Shown: one piece after another, positions 23,101 to 35,348 of the stretch
Position numbering within the stretch: the first letter of the stretch is position 1
Layout of the letters: every line of letters begins with the position of its first letter
From: Psococerastis gibbosa
Lineage: Eukaryota; Arthropoda; Insecta; Psocodea; Psocidae
Assembly: GCA_963971405.1 (NCBI GenBank)
Contig: OZ020490.1
Span: forward strand, 16,579,464-16,643,463
Direction of reading: 5' to 3'
Length of the DNA: 64,000 bases
Program-made: the position numbers and the translations under genes
Notes under the pieces: model-generated
Seen by the model: only the letters and a program-made list of their open reading frames with translations
Databases searched by the model: none
Told to the model about the DNA's origin: nothing

Positions 23101-26100
23101 TAAGGTTTCGTGTACATATTTCGATAAAGCATGTCTTGAATCTGTTTCCAACACATCGTATTTTCTGATGTACTTGTACAGTTATATACGGGTACTTCAC
23201 CTGCCCTAAAATAAATTTTTGTTAATTTCAGTGTGCCTCCACGGTACTGCTATACCACATTACAGGGGCGTAAAGATTGGGGGGGGGGGGGGGCACGGTC
23301 CAACTTGCCCCCCCCCCCAGCCTCGAGCATTGTAAGACGTAGTTCATACTTCATGGTCCCCTTTGCAGCAATATTAATGTTAGCATTCCTGTTTTAGCGT
23401 TGTAAAATCTATACAGCTATACTTTACAACTATTAAAATGCGTAAAACCCTACTATTTTGATCTTATATTTTCAATTTTTCCTTAAATCCTGCCTGGTGG
23501 CGTCATAAGGTCTACTTTTTTTGTCCCCGCCATCATTCTAAAACTTTACGCCTCCACCACATAATATACTTGTTTCTATGGTTTCGTGGACATAATCCGA
23601 CTGCAGCTTGAAACCGCTTCCAATAAAATGTATTAATTTTTTTAATTAATTAATGTTTTCTGGTGTACTTGTCCTAAAATAAAATTCTGTTCTATTCATT
23701 CAAAAAATATTAACTTATTCGGAAATCGCACAAATTTAAAATGCAGTAACCTGAATGAATGAATGAATGAACGTGTATTGAATGTACAAAAAACATTTTA
23801 TAAACAATAATTCTTTACTTAGACTAGGTAGTTAGCTGTTTTAGCCCCTGCGCCCCGTAAAAAATAAAAATGCAAGCTTTCTATGAAAGCTGTCTATTTT
23901 CCCTACAGCAGCCTGATCGAGGCGATTATAATAACGGTATTTATTTAATCCCCTGGTATTAAAAATGCAAACAAGATAATTTTATAATGGAAAGTACTAT
24001 TCAAAATTTGTTTGTTTACAGTTATAATCCTAGGGTATTTATTTAACCCCAGTATTATAATCGCCTCGATCAGGCTGCAGATTTACAACTATGCTACAAA
24101 ATGGGTTTAAGGCTCTTTATCCCATTTTTCTAAGGTAATAATATTTCAGTTCAGAAAATGTAAGTTTCCTGCGATAACTTGTATTTTTTATTACTTTTTT
24201 ATCTGTTCACTTTGTTATCTTTGTTATCTGTGCAACGAGCAATAAATTAGTTTCGTCAAAAATTCAGCAAAATTTCTTGTTTATTAAACATTTTAAAAAC
24301 TCAGGCTTAATAACAATCGCCATAATCGGCCTACAGCAGCCTGATCGAGGCGATTATAATACCGGTATTTATTTAATCCCCTGATATTAAAAATGTAAAC
24401 AAGATAATTTTATAATGGAAAGTGCATAGATATTAATAATAATACTAGATATCGAACTCCCATGGTCTCTGTATGGAGTGTTGTGAAGCCATCCGCCATT
24501 GCTATAAGTGGATAGAAAGAACGGAAAGAACGCAAAGTACCTGTTATTAAATGAGTACTTCTCGATAAAATAAAATTTATCTTGATTTAATTTCAGTTAA
24601 TATTGTCTTTTATGTAACTATTGATCAAAATCCAATGAATATAAACCGGTCCGAGTTCACTCGAACATGCTTTCCAATTTATCAAAATTATTAGATAGAG
24701 AAAATTAGTAATTTTATGGCAAATATTTTTCCTATGGTTACATTTCCGATATCTCGGGGGGGGGGGGGGGCGGTTGTCCACCTGACGTCACTGGAAGTGA
24801 GGTAAATTCTCGATAGGTCAAACAAACACATTAATTACCACACAGCAATAATGGCAGGGCATGCAATGCATTTGAGCGCGAATTTTCTATCATTTTTTTC
24901 AAAAAATAATTTTTTGGGCAAAACCAAATATTTTTTTGGGAAAGCAACCTATCCGGTTTCGTTACTCAATTTAACACCTAAAACATGCTTGAAGGTAGAA
25001 ATCATCGATAGAAAGGTTTCGCATTTTTTAGTCATTTTTTCATTAAAATTTAGTAATTTTTATTTTTTTACCCCCAGAAGCAAACTATCAAGGGGCAAGC
25101 GACCCCCCGCATTTTGTCAACATTAATAACGACTACAATCTACGAGAATTTAAAAGAAATCGTTGGAGCCGTTTTTGAGAAATAATTTTTTAGACGTTTT
25201 TTTGGAGTTTTTTGAAAATAAACCCCCCCAAATTGAGTTAGCCAAAAAAAAAAAAATGATCCCGAGGTATGATTTTTGTGAACCTACATGCCAAATTTCA
25301 CTCAAATCCACTGAGTAGTTTGCCCGGAAATCGACGAACAGACAGACAGACCGACAGACAGACATTTTGTAAAAACCACTTTTTTGGGTTCCTGGGACCT
25401 CAAAACGTGTAAGTCCGTTGAAATCTCGGAATCGAAAATTTCGACCATCACAAAGCTTTCCTTATACTACGTATAAATTGGAAAGCAATAAACTGAAAGA
25501 TTGAACTTTTGAACGTAATTTTCACAGAAAATGTTAGGAAATCTCATAAGAACGCAAGGTGTTAATGAATGTAAACAACGTTTTCTATCCACTTATAGCA
25601 ATGGCGGCTGGCTTCAAAATATGCAGGGGAGTTCGTTATCTAGTATTATTATAAAAATCTATGGGAAAGTGCTATTCAAAATATGTTTGTTTACAGTTAT
25701 AATCCTATAGGGTATTTATTTAACCCCGGTATCTGATGTGGCGACAAGCCCACCTTCAAATTCCACACCAAAACGAGAGCTTGATGTCTGAATGCTCCGA
25801 ACAACCTTTTCCGATCTGGCGCGAGTTGAATCGCCTGCGATCTGGAGCTCCTCTTTGCAGAACCACCGCTGCACGATGGGGCCTCATACCGCCTGACGAC
25901 GTTGCCTGCGATTGCGGTGCAATCCAGGATCCCGCACATATGCTGGTGTGCCCGAACCTTCCGGCACCTTGCACAGCCTCTGACCTCTATGACGCCAACG
26001 ACAAGGCCGTCCAGGCCGCCTTCTACTGGAATAATAAGCGTGTTGCTGGGACACGCTAAGTAAGTAAGTACCCCGGTATTATAATCGCCTCGATCAGGCC

Positions 26101-29100
26101 GCTGGCAGACTACTGTTGTAGCCTATTTGCTTCGCCATCATATGGTCCAGTAAGGAAAATGCTGCCTCCTAGCGTAGCCACTGATAAGTCACGCACTTGC
26201 TGACTTGCAACGTTCGCTTAGGATTTTGGCAGTGTTCCTCTGGATGTACACGTTACCACTGATCATAAGCAGGCACTGTTTGGATTGATGAAAATCATGA
26301 GTTCCTACACGGACCCCTTGGACTTAACAACCACTGCAGTTGTTCTTCTAATGAAACAGATGCGATTTAAAGTAGATAAAGAAACAGCACAAAACTCCTG
26401 TTACCTGTTAGTCGCCGTCTCCCAGGCCACAGCAATCATCATATTGACCAGAAGATCTACAGGTATGAATCCACCCTTCATCCGACCGTCTGTCCATATC
26501 GTCTGAATCAAGCCAGTGCTCATTCCAGCAATAACACCGGCCGGTCCGTTTAAGTTGTCCAGCCATCCAGGGAAAGGTTCCTTCCAGCTACAGGTAACTG
26601 TAATAAAATTTCACTTTGCTGGATTAATGCAGATTAGGCACCCTATTATAACAGATATATACTCGTATAGTAATATGCAATAAAATGAAAATGTTGTAAG
26701 CCTATCAAACCAGTACCTTCTCCAACTTAATGTTAGGACATAGGCTCTAAGATTCCGTGTGTTACTACTAACTAGCTGATTTCTTACTATAGTATAGGAC
26801 TATATAGTATATATATATGTATACAGGACCATGACCATAGACGTACCATGTTCCCCAAGTGGTTCGGAATCCACTATATAGTCAGGAGGTCCACCCTGTT
26901 AGTAGTAGTAGTAGTAGTGTTCGTCGGGTTAATAACGACTTAGGCCTCATATTTGGGCCCATAGAGCGACCCCGACTTGACTATCCTATGCCAGCCCATA
27001 GGAGAGTGGGCCTTCTGATTATAGTGGATTCCGAACCACTTGGGAAGCACAGTGAAGTCACAGTTCGGAGGTGACCAGGACAAGTCCTCCCATGTTTCCC
27101 TACCGGCACTGTGCACAAGACCAAGTTATCTGCAGCTTTGAACCTGCTCTGGTCCGCTGGATTCAACTTGGTATGGCGGCCGGCCAGTTAGTCAACTCCC
27201 CCTTCCCCGAGGTGAAAGAGTCTGCCCTTAGGGTGCCTCAGGTTAACAAACAGACTCACTCCCCCCGCCAGGCTGACAGGGTTGCTTAAAGCAGAAATAC
27301 TGAAAGCAGGCGTTGGAAACAACAACAACAACATATAGTATAGACATATATATATGTATATAGTATAGTATACAATATATACCTGTATATTCTGCAGAAC
27401 CACTTTTTAACCAGCATACTTGTAGCCTACTCGAATTTCACTGCGGCTCGATTAATAATTACTAAGGTTAGGTTAGATTAGGTTTGATGGAAACTTGGCT
27501 CATTTCATAAGCAACCTCTAAAATAGGTTATTCCGCTTTAATGTTATTTAGTCAGATGTGCGTTCATACAATTTTTTAAGCACATCGTTGTGGATTTAAT
27601 ATCTGTTGGTTGTGCAATTATAGAAATTATTACCGTATTGTATTATTTTTGCTTTTCGATTTATAGGTCTAAGTATAAGGAATGTTTTGTGGTGGTCAAA
27701 ATATTTGATTCCGCGATTTCAACGGATATACAAGTTTTGAGGTCCCAGGAACCCAAAAAAGTGGTTTTCACGAAAAAGTCTGTCTGTCTGTCGTTCTGTC
27801 TGTTCATCGATTTCCGGGCAAACAACTCGGTTAATTTTGATTCAATATGACATTTAGGTTTACAAAAATCATACTTCGGAACTTTTTTTATTTTGGGCTA
27901 ACTCAATTTTGGGGGTTTTATTCTCAAAAAACTAAAGAAAAACGTCTAAAAACATTATTTCTAAAAAACCACTCCAACTATTTCTTTACAATTCACATCC
28001 GTTTTAGAATATGCAATCCCAACGATCAATTCAGTGCTTTGGGATATCCAAGGCCGTAGCCCCCCCCCCCCCCCCCCCCGCCACCCCGAAATGTTAGCAG
28101 CCTACACTAGATAGAATGGATTTTTAAATACGAGTACATATTATATTGAGATTACCTCACCTCCAGTGACATCAGATGCCCCCCCCCCCCACGAAAAACA
28201 TTTCTGGCTACGGTATGGGGATATCGAGGGATCGGAAATTTAACAAATTTAACCATATAGCAAAATTCTTTACTATGAAATTACTCATATTATCTTTCTA
28301 CGAATTATTATTAATAAATAGGGATGGTGACTAATTAGTATTATTAATCAAATCGCCTGAAGAAAACTGGCCCCCAGGTATGATTTTTGTGACCCTACGT
28401 GCCAAATTCCATCAAAATCGACCGAGTACTTTGCCTGGAAATCGATGAACAGACGGAACGACAGACAGAAAGACCGACAGACAGAGCGATAGGCAGACAT
28501 TTCGTAAAAAAAAACATTTTTTGGGGGTTCCTGGGACCTCAAAACGTATAAATCCGTTGAAATCTCGGAATCGATAATGTTGACCATCACCAAGCTTTAC
28601 TTGTGGATACTAGGCCTATGTAAAAATTGGAAAGAAATAAGTTGCCGTACCAATAGATGGGCGAATGATTGCCGAAGGGAGGCCAGCGCATGTTTTGGCA
28701 ACTAGGCCCTCAGCTAGGGCTTTTGAGTAGGTATAAGTGTTAGGTCGTTTCCCCAGAACCCTGAAACAATGTATTCAATAATCATTATAATAATACCTGT
28801 GTAATGGAACGGGTGATGTTGGAGTTGTTAGCGAACTTTCTTCATTCAGATCATTCAGAAGAAAACATGAGTTTCACATGTCTATGCGTAATGCTGGCCA
28901 AGCACGTATCCAACATTTTGGATAGGGGAGGGACAAAAAGTCAATTTTAGGGAGATTCATCTACCTACCTATTGAGATGGTGACCAATTCCGGAAAATTT
29001 CTTCACAACTTTTCATTTCATGGCTCCCTGAGTCTAGAACCACCCTCCGTTCAAAATGCTATTTATATGTATATGCATGTATGTAGGCCTATTTATGTAT

Positions 29101-32100
29101 TATGTATGTACATATATCGATTTTAGGAAACACTCTAACTTCCGTCAGTATTATCCGAATTTGATGAAACTTGGTACAAAAATTGATCATACAAATGCCT
29201 TGATCGAGTTCGTTAAATAGCTAGATCCACTGGTTAGTTACAAGATGGCGGCCGATCAAAACCTTAAATAATTCATATCTCAGTTAATATTGATCGCAGA
29301 GGATTGAATTAAAATCTGACTGAAAGCCTGCATTACCATCTACAACAACTACGATAATGGTTATTAACACTTTTAACGACAAATCAACCATTTTAAGATG
29401 GCGTCCAGTCAAAGTGAAAATAATTTAATAGTAAAAGTTCATAGTCGTCATTGTGGTTCGAAATTTGGAACACAAGAGTGATTTGTGTGTTGATGTTATG
29501 GTTGGGAAAATCATGAGTTATTTGTTATTTTTTATTATACACATAGCGTAGGTAGCGTAGAGGAAAAGCATAGGGTAGGCGGAATCTCCCTACACCTGAT
29601 CGGTCAGAGCCAAAAGGGATTTTTTGTAAAATGCTTTCTACCGTGAATAAAATATGTAAAAAGCATACGATAACAATTAATGACTATAAATAAATGGGTC
29701 ATCATACTGTTTATAAAACAATTTTCCTGCTAGTCATGTTGGCCATTCGGTCCAGCACGTTGTCAGGACTTGGGGAACAGTGAATCTGATAATTTGAGGG
29801 GGGGGGGGGGCATGTCATGTGGATACGTGCTTGGTAATGGCATAGCAGTAGGATATAGATAATTATCTAAAATAGTAGCATGCCGAGGAAAAACGTACGT
29901 CGAGTTTTGAACAAAAGGCAAAAGATCAGCAGAAACACCGGGGGAATTCCAGTCAAAACACAACAGATACTGAAATCGAAATGGCGATTGCCCTTGCTGG
30001 GGGGGGGGGGGGAAGGTGACGAAGAATACTGATGGCTCGTTTCATTCAGTGCAACTTAAACGGCTTAGCAAATGAAGAGGAACTAAACTTATGCAAGGGC
30101 AGTGTAACCCATTAATATACTAATATATTCAATCGAAACATCAATTGGCTCAGTGGGCGTATAAGCAAGCCCTAACTTGCAGTCGCCCTAAAACCAATTA
30201 AAAAAGAAAAAAAAAGTAGCATGCCTACAGTATGTGAATTTAAAAGACATCGTTGGAACCGTTTTTTGAGGAAAAGCATTTTAGTAGTTTTTTTTTGGTC
30301 ACCTTCGAAAAAGAAACTTGCATATTTAATTATGATAACCTACTAGCCAAATTTCATCAAAATTTATCTGGCCCCCATTCGGGGTGCAGAGAGACATCTC
30401 GTAAAAAACACTTTTTTTTTTTTGTTTCTGGGACCACAAAACATCTTTATCCGTTGATGTTGAAATTATCAAATTCGGTCATCTCAATTCGGCTTTTCTG
30501 ATGTTAACTTATAAATTGGAAAGCAAAAATTCGCTAAAATTATAATAGACTACGCTTGAGGTCCAAGGCCGCAGCCAGGATTTTTTTTTTTTTTTTTTTT
30601 GGGGGGGGGGCAGAAATTTCATTGGATATTAAATAGTAGTTTCTATTTTTCCTCTTAAAATCCGATTCTATCTAGTGTAAAGCCATTTCATTTCGGGGTG
30701 GGGGGGGGGGGGGTTTGAATTCCCATGAACCCCCCCTAGGCTACGGCCTTGTTGAGGTCCATCCAAACCCGGGTTAGAGACTACTTACACTGGGGTGATT
30801 TCATTAACAAAATCATCATCTGCCCACTCCAGCAAAGACATCAACTTTTCAGGGTCTACAGGAGGGGGGTAGAGGACATCTTCGATTAATTTTCGGTCGC
30901 AGTGAGCGTAAGCCGTTGAAATGTGCACCACAGCCTGAAAAATATGAACACTTCCAATAAACCGTCAACGAAAGGTTTAAAAAATCTGAGCTCTTGGCCT
31001 TTATTGCCGTCGTGTGGTACCGTATAATGAATCAATATATGCATGCGAAGTTTTGTGTAATAGGCGCCAAAGTTATGAGTATTCGAATGCGGAAAAATGT
31101 AAAATAATTAGCCTAAGATATACTCACCAGAGACGATATTATTTGTTTTGGATCATTAATAAAATTGGGCTTAGGAGACACGTTACTATAGACTTACGGC
31201 TAAATCTCGAATATTTTTCGCAAACTCAATGACGCTTTTAGTTCCAATGACATTTTTCAGAACTGCATCCTTGAGTGGCTCAGAGAATTTCACGGTGGCG
31301 GCAATGTGAAAAATGATAGAAACATTTTGGTGAAGATTTATGACTTCTTGTTCTGAGATACCCAAACCAGGCAGTGTGATGTCCCCGTTGACCAGAGAGA
31401 CTTTCTTCAGAAGCGCAGGATTGCTGTCTCGGATCAAGTCGAACAACTGAAAATAAATAAATACATATAATTTAAATAAAATATAAATATAATAATCGGA
31501 ACGGGTGGACATGTTTTTTTTTATATTTTATTAATTAGTATTAGATAATTAAGAGTGATTCTAGTTTAAATTTGGTAAATCATTGCCTGAAAATTCACTT
31601 TCTACTGCAACGATTTTCCTAATCCTAAATCATTTCTGGCCGGAGTGTTGGATAAAAAAATTGAATTTTCAAGGCAGATGTGTAATTGCATAATCCTGTA
31701 TAAAAAAAAACTTGCACAGTAAACTATGCGTGCTGTGTGGGTTCTTCAAGAATTTTTCAAAAAATTGTTCATGAAACAACCAAAAACTGGTTGACGAAGG
31801 TGTGCCTACACAATGGAGGTTTTATTGCTCTATTTACCTTATTTTCGTTGGAGAATTTATAGCTAAATAGCCTGTTATTTTTTTAGTATTTTATTTATTT
31901 CAGTAATATTTTCCCCTTTGTAATACTTCATCATAGTAAATAAAATAATAACAGTAAATAATTGTTGAAAATACAAAATGGTTCACTATTATACAGTAAA
32001 TCGGTTTCTGTAGTTCTTACCTGTTCGTTTAGAAGTGTGCAAAGCCTCAAGTCGGCGTCATTGCCCCTCTTCGGGCGCATGAGGACGTAGATTTGGGCAA

Positions 32101-32224
32101 TGTCCGGACATGACCGCAGCAGCTTCTCCACAAGGACTTTCCCGATGAACCCGGACGCTCCTGTGATGAAAATAAAACGTCCGCGGTAGAAATGACCGAT
32201 GTCACTGGTCGGCTGGTCCCCCAT
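19989..32224 (-). CDS. Fatty acyl-CoA reductase, FAR-2 (complete, 8 coding exons, 514 aa)
   Basis: Same enzyme family as its neighbours: NADPH-dependent reduction of fatty acyl-CoA to alcohol. Exons 32021-32224, 31198-31446, 30789-30934, 28651-28760, 26405-26597, 22966-23205, 22134-22382 and 19989-20142 join into 514 codons plus TAA without a break. Motifs are TGASGFIG (residues 21-28), YTYSK (209-213), [23 protein letters not shown] and the C-terminal [19 protein letters not shown]. All intron positions and phases equal those of FAR-1 and FAR-3. The ATG is preceded by TTACAG 8 nt upstream, so the leader is spliced; the only matching leader exon I see is 4.3 kb upstream, beyond a broken exon 1-2 copy. 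Intron 5 holds a nested set of transposons. Exon 2 is nearly identical to the relic exon at 35349-35597, showing recent duplication. Confidence 0.9.
20629..20838 (-). mobile_element. LINE fragment, ORF2 C-terminus, FAR-2 intron 7
   Basis: [37 protein letters not shown] and [16 protein letters not shown] followed by a stop resemble the last residues of jockey/CR1 LINE proteins. Confidence 0.6.
21285..21430 (-). mobile_element. tRNA-derived SINE, FAR-2 intron 7
   Basis: On the minus strand an A box (TAGCATAGTGGCACGG) and B box (GGTTCGAGTTCC) are 40 nt apart, followed by TGGCTAAATTTTCTGGCCAT and the body. Relatives are at 49610-49745 and 57320-57490, with tail scraps near 39285 and 39625. Confidence 0.65.
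21607..21821. mobile_element. Fold-back MITE, M3-like, FAR-2 intron 7
   Basis: Arms start GGCGGGTATTCCACTGGTC, with TTA on both sides (21604-21606, 21822-21824). The inner motif is GGTAGCAGACTCC. Confidence 0.8.
22134..22382 (-). CDS. FAR-2 coding exon 7
   Basis: This 249-nt exon begins [20 protein letters not shown] and ends [11 protein letters not shown]. The split last codon gives W where the sister genes have R. Confidence 0.9.
22966..23205 (-). CDS. FAR-2 coding exon 6
   Basis: This 240-nt exon begins [20 protein letters not shown] and ends LLGKKPQ. Acceptor CCTAG-type (TTTTAG), donor GTAAGT. Confidence 0.9.
23908..24078. mobile_element. MITE X copy 1 (171 bp), FAR-2 intron 5
   Basis: Inverted ends GCAGCCTGATCGAGGCGATT, with the middle containing GTTTGTTTACAGTTATAATC. 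This intact copy gives the reference for the interrupted copy next to it. Confidence 0.85.
24425..25663. mobile_element. Element Y, 1239-bp TIR transposon with 8-bp target duplication
   Basis: Inverted ends start CATAGAT and share AATAATACTAGATA and CGAACTCCC. GGAAAGTG occurs on both sides (24417-24424, 25664-25671). An 8-bp duplication suggests the hAT or P group. No transposase is left; much of its inside is a copy of the R element. Confidence 0.8.
24645..25487 (+). repeat. R element copy 1 (~850 bp, with GACA run)
   Basis: Begins CCGGTCCGAG and ends ATAAATTGGAAAGC, with GCTTTCCAATTTAT near the left end as its inverse. It contains a poly-G run, CACCTGACGTCACTGGA and a GACAGACA tract. Confidence 0.8.
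25733..26069 (+). mobile_element. 5'-truncated LINE end with C-terminal zinc-knuckle
   Basis: The frame to 26059 contains [20 protein letters not shown] and a CDCG...Q..AHMLVCP cysteine-histidine motif typical of LINE ORF2 C-termini. A GTAAGTAAGTA tail and a 10-bp duplication ACCCCGGTAT (25723-25732, 26070-26079) prove insertion by target-primed reverse transcription. Confidence 0.85.
26405..26597 (-). CDS. FAR-2 coding exon 5
   Basis: This 193-nt exon encodes [20 protein letters not shown], then [19 protein letters not shown]. Acceptor TTACAG, donor GTAACA. It is more diverged from the sister copies than the other exons (for example [15 protein letters not shown]). Confidence 0.88.
26845..27325 (+). 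repeat. Retroposon-like repeat with AAC tail, FAR-2 intron 4
   Basis: Contains GAACCACTTGGGAAGCACAG, CTTCCCCGAGGTGAAAGAGT and ends ACAACAACAACAAC. A rearranged copy, one half inverted, lies at 12105-12420. Confidence 0.55.
28651..28760 (-). CDS. FAR-2 coding exon 4 (catalytic YxxxK)
   Basis: This 110-nt exon encodes [19 protein letters not shown] and then [17 protein letters not shown]. Acceptor TTTCAG, donor GTACGG. Confidence 0.9.
28761..30224. other. FAR-2 intron 3, no gene seen
   Basis: AT-rich, with G runs at 29798 and 30000. A stretch at 29110-29430 (AACTTCCGTCAGTATTATCC, GATGAAACTTGGTAC) reads like a general insect repeat. Confidence 0.45.
30564..30751. mobile_element. Poly-C/poly-G MITE with 8-bp target duplication, best copy
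   Basis: Inverted ends CAAGGCCGYAGCC / GGCTACGGCCTTG with long G runs inside and GAAATTTCATTGGATATTAA in the middle. TTGAGGTC occurs on both sides (30556-30563, 30752-30759), as for hAT elements. Confidence 0.85.
30789..30934 (-). CDS. FAR-2 coding exon 3
   Basis: This 146-nt exon encodes [20 protein letters not shown] and YPPPVDPEK. It contains no usable ATG and was read from alignment. Donor GTAAGT. Confidence 0.9.
31198..31446 (-). CDS. FAR-2 coding exon 2
   Basis: This exon has 83 codons, [10 protein letters not shown] to RDLA, with GDITLPGLG intact. Acceptor TTTTCAG, donor GTAAGT. Confidence 0.91.
32021..32224 (-). CDS. FAR-2 coding exon 1
   Basis: This exon has 68 codons starting [16 protein letters not shown], with the TGASGFIGK cofactor motif and a GTAAGA donor. 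Confidence 0.91.
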
Positions 32225-32502
32225 AGCGACCTCTGTAATTTATAAGTCAAGCAGAACCCACTCATTTTTAATAACAAATATTTCACCACAACATTTTTGA
32301 AAAAATTTCAAGATAGAATGCAAGAGTGTTTTGTGTGTTGAAAGTCCTAGGTGGATAGTTTTTGAAACGATAATATTTATATCCATTATAGTAAAATGAA
32401 ACCCATTGGAAATGGAAGATAATATGACAGAAATTAAAGGAAAAATAAATTACGGGTGACCTGAGTTCGGGAAGTAGGTGGGAGTGGGTTTTTGAAGAGT
32501 GA

Positions 32503-33110
32503 AATACGGTATATCTTGATTTCCGGCAAAACTACAAGTCCAGTGGAAAAACGTTAAATGGAAAAATTGTAGGTAATAAGAAGTTCTACCACTTTAGTGG
32601 TTACACTATCTGCACCTGCACTGTCTAAATTGACCGGATTATAGCCTATTCCAATTATTAAAGATATCATTTTTCGATCTCGTTTTTTGCATTTTTTAAG
32701 AGACTTTTGCCCAATACTTAGTGCGTATTGTTTTTTAGACCATCGGAAAGTAGAGATTTCAACTAACAAAAAAGCTCTCCAAATTTAAAGAAAAAATTGA
32801 TATTTTGACGTGAGATTTAGTCAAAATTAGGTGAAAAACCTTAATATTTTAAATTAAAAATATTACTTAAAGAACATAAAAATATAGCCTAAGTTTTCAC
32901 CAAATCACGTGACAAAAAATGCTTTTTTGTAAAGATAGAAATAAAAAACCAAAACATTGGTTTTTGGAATTTTCCCATAAATTTTGAGGTTATGTGAAAA
33001 AAGAGTAACCACTAAAGTTGCAGATCTTCTTATTACCAACATTTTTGCTATTTAACGTTTTTCCACTGGACTTGTAGTTTTGCCGGAAATCAAGATATAA
33101 CGTATTTCAC
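32503..33110. mobile_element. ~600-bp element with ~100-bp inverted ends
   Basis: Left 32503-32608 and right 33004-33110 share TATATCTTGATTTCCGGCAA and TTTTTCCACTGGACTTGTAG in inverse. It lies between FAR-2 and the relic exons. No coding capacity. Confidence 0.7.
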
Positions 33111-33179
33111 TTGTCCGGGGTCACTGGTCAAGGAAAAAAGTGAAGTGAAGTGAGAATGCTTTAGAATCAATTCAAAAAA

Positions 33180-33525
33180 TAAGGACAAGCCTAACCCCAT
33201 AGTAGTACAGTTCACATCAAGGAAAGTGAGAAACAAAATAATTGCGAAGAGAAAGAAAATTATTACCCAAGACCAAGCATTGCAGAATGGGAGTGAATAA
33301 GAAAGAATTTACATCAACGAAAACCTGACCAGTTTAAACAAGGAACTCCTACATAAAACTAAAGACGAGGCAAAGAAGAGAGGGTTCAAATATGTTTGGA
33401 CATCAGAGAGTACAATACTAATGAAAAAAGAAGAAGGGGCAAGAGTAAAAAAAATTAAAAGTGTAGAAGACTTAGACGTCCCTCCCATGCCAGAAGGGTC
33501 TAAGCGACATTTTTCCAGAAAATGA
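33180..33525 (+). mobile_element. LINE ORF1 relic
   Basis: PIVVQFTSRKVRNKIIAKRK, then a stop, then INENLTSLNKELLHKTK, GFKYVWTSEST and VEDLDVPPMP. This is the common insect ORF1 C-terminal layout (FP25K-like domain). Inactive. Confidence 0.65.
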
Positions 33526-34173
33526 GTTAAATGCATTTTTTGGTTCTTCACGATAAACTACGTGTCCTGACAAAGGCGTATACAGAAAATAAATTTATTT
33601 CATGGGTGTTTACATGCCAAAGGGGCCCAAGGTGCACCTAGAAGTTGGTTTATGATCCAGTATGATCCATATTGTCCATAATCCAAAAAAAAATTTTAAT
33701 GGATGAATTCTTCAAACCATAGGTACAGGTAAACAGGTTTACATACAAAAATTTATTTCGGGGGGGGGGGGGTCCGGACCCCATTGACTACCCCTGGGCA
33801 CGGCCATGCGTTCGGTGATCAGTTTATGGACCCATCTGGATCAACACTTGAGTCCATATGACCTGTGCTATAGGCCCGTCGCACATCGTATGTGTCGGGC
33901 CATAGGGGTCTATGAAGCTCTATAATGGTAATTAATTATCTTAAGCCTGGAACAAAAACTTCTTATACTTGACTAAATATGTCCAAAGAGATTGCAACCA
34001 TAAAAAGTCCAATGAGTGCAATCAGAAACAAAATACAAGAAATAAATTGAAATCTGTAACTAAACCGCGAATGCCTCGAAACTGCTTAACTGTACTTTAG
34101 ACCCTTCTGGCGTGAAAGGGACGAATGTTCGTCAACCGTGAACGCCACATGTTGGCACAGCGGAAAAAAGAAA

Positions 34174-35005
34174 GAACCGGTCCGAGTTTACTCGAACATG
34201 CTTTCCAATTCATCAAAATTTGTAGATAGAGAAAATGAGTAATTTCATGGTAAATAATTTTCCTATGGTTAAATTTCGGACATCTCGGGGGGGGGGGGGG
34301 GGGTTGTCCACCTGACGTCACAGGAGATGAAGTAAATTCTAGGTAGGTCAGACCAACACATTACCACACAGCGATACTGGCAGGGCACGCAATGCATGTG
34401 AGCGTGAATTTTCTATCATTTTTTCAAAAAAAACATTTTTTTGTACAAAACTAATACTTTTCTGGGAAAGCAACCTGCATGTCCGGTTTCGTTACTCAAT
34501 TTAGCACCTAAAACATACCTGAAAGTAGAAATCATCGATCATTTTTTATGAAAATTATGTTATTTTTTTTTTACCCCCATAAGCAAACTATCAAGGGGCA
34601 AGCGACCCCCCGCATTTTATCAACCTTAATAACGACTATAATATATGTGAATTTAAGAGAAATCGTTGGAGCCGTTTTTGGGAAATCATTTTTTAGACGT
34701 TTTTTGTAGTTTTTTGAGAATAAAAACCCCCCCAAATTAAATTAGCCCCAAATAAAAAAAATTATTCCTAGGTATGATTTCTGTGAGCCAACATGCCAAA
34801 TTTCATCATAATCGACCGAGTAGTTTGCCCGGAAATTGACGCACAGACAGACAGCACGACAAAGAGACAGAGCAACAGACAGACGTAAAAACCACTTTTT
34901 CGGGTTCCTGAGACCTCAAAACGTGTAAATCCGTTGAAATCTCGGAATCGAAAATTTCGACCGTCTCAAAGCTTTCCTTATACCACGTATAAATTGGAAA
35001 GCAAT
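34174..35005 (+). repeat. R element copy 2
   Basis: Same order of blocks as copy 1: CCGGTCCGAGTTTACTCG, poly-G, GACGTCAC, ATCGTTGGAGCCGTTTTTG, GACAGACA, then TAAATTGGAAAGC. Confidence 0.8.
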
Positions 35006-35348
35006 AATAAACTACCTCTATAGGTATAATCCTCTGTTCTATATTACAGGTTTACAGAAAAGAAATTCCAGCAATATAATACAATGTAAAACTAATAAAT
35101 ATAGAGTCCCTGACCAGCCAGAGCCGGATTGACTGTGTCAGGGACTAGCTCTTGGCCTTTATTGCCATCGTGTGGTACCGTAAAATGAATCAATATATGG
35201 ATGCGAGTTTAGTGTAAAAGGCGCCAAAGTTATGAGTATTCGGAAGCGGACAAATTTAAACAATTAGTCTAAGATACTCACCAGTGACGGCATTATTTGT
35301 TTCGTATCGTTAGCAAATTGGGCTTAGGAGACACGTTACTAGACTTAC

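Larger units (their letters stand above)
24336..26102. mobile_element. MITE X copy 2, interrupted by two insertions
   Basis: Pieces 24336-24424, 25664-25732 and 26070-26102 together match MITE X copy 1. The gaps are element Y (8-bp duplication) and a LINE end (10-bp duplication). Confidence 0.85.
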
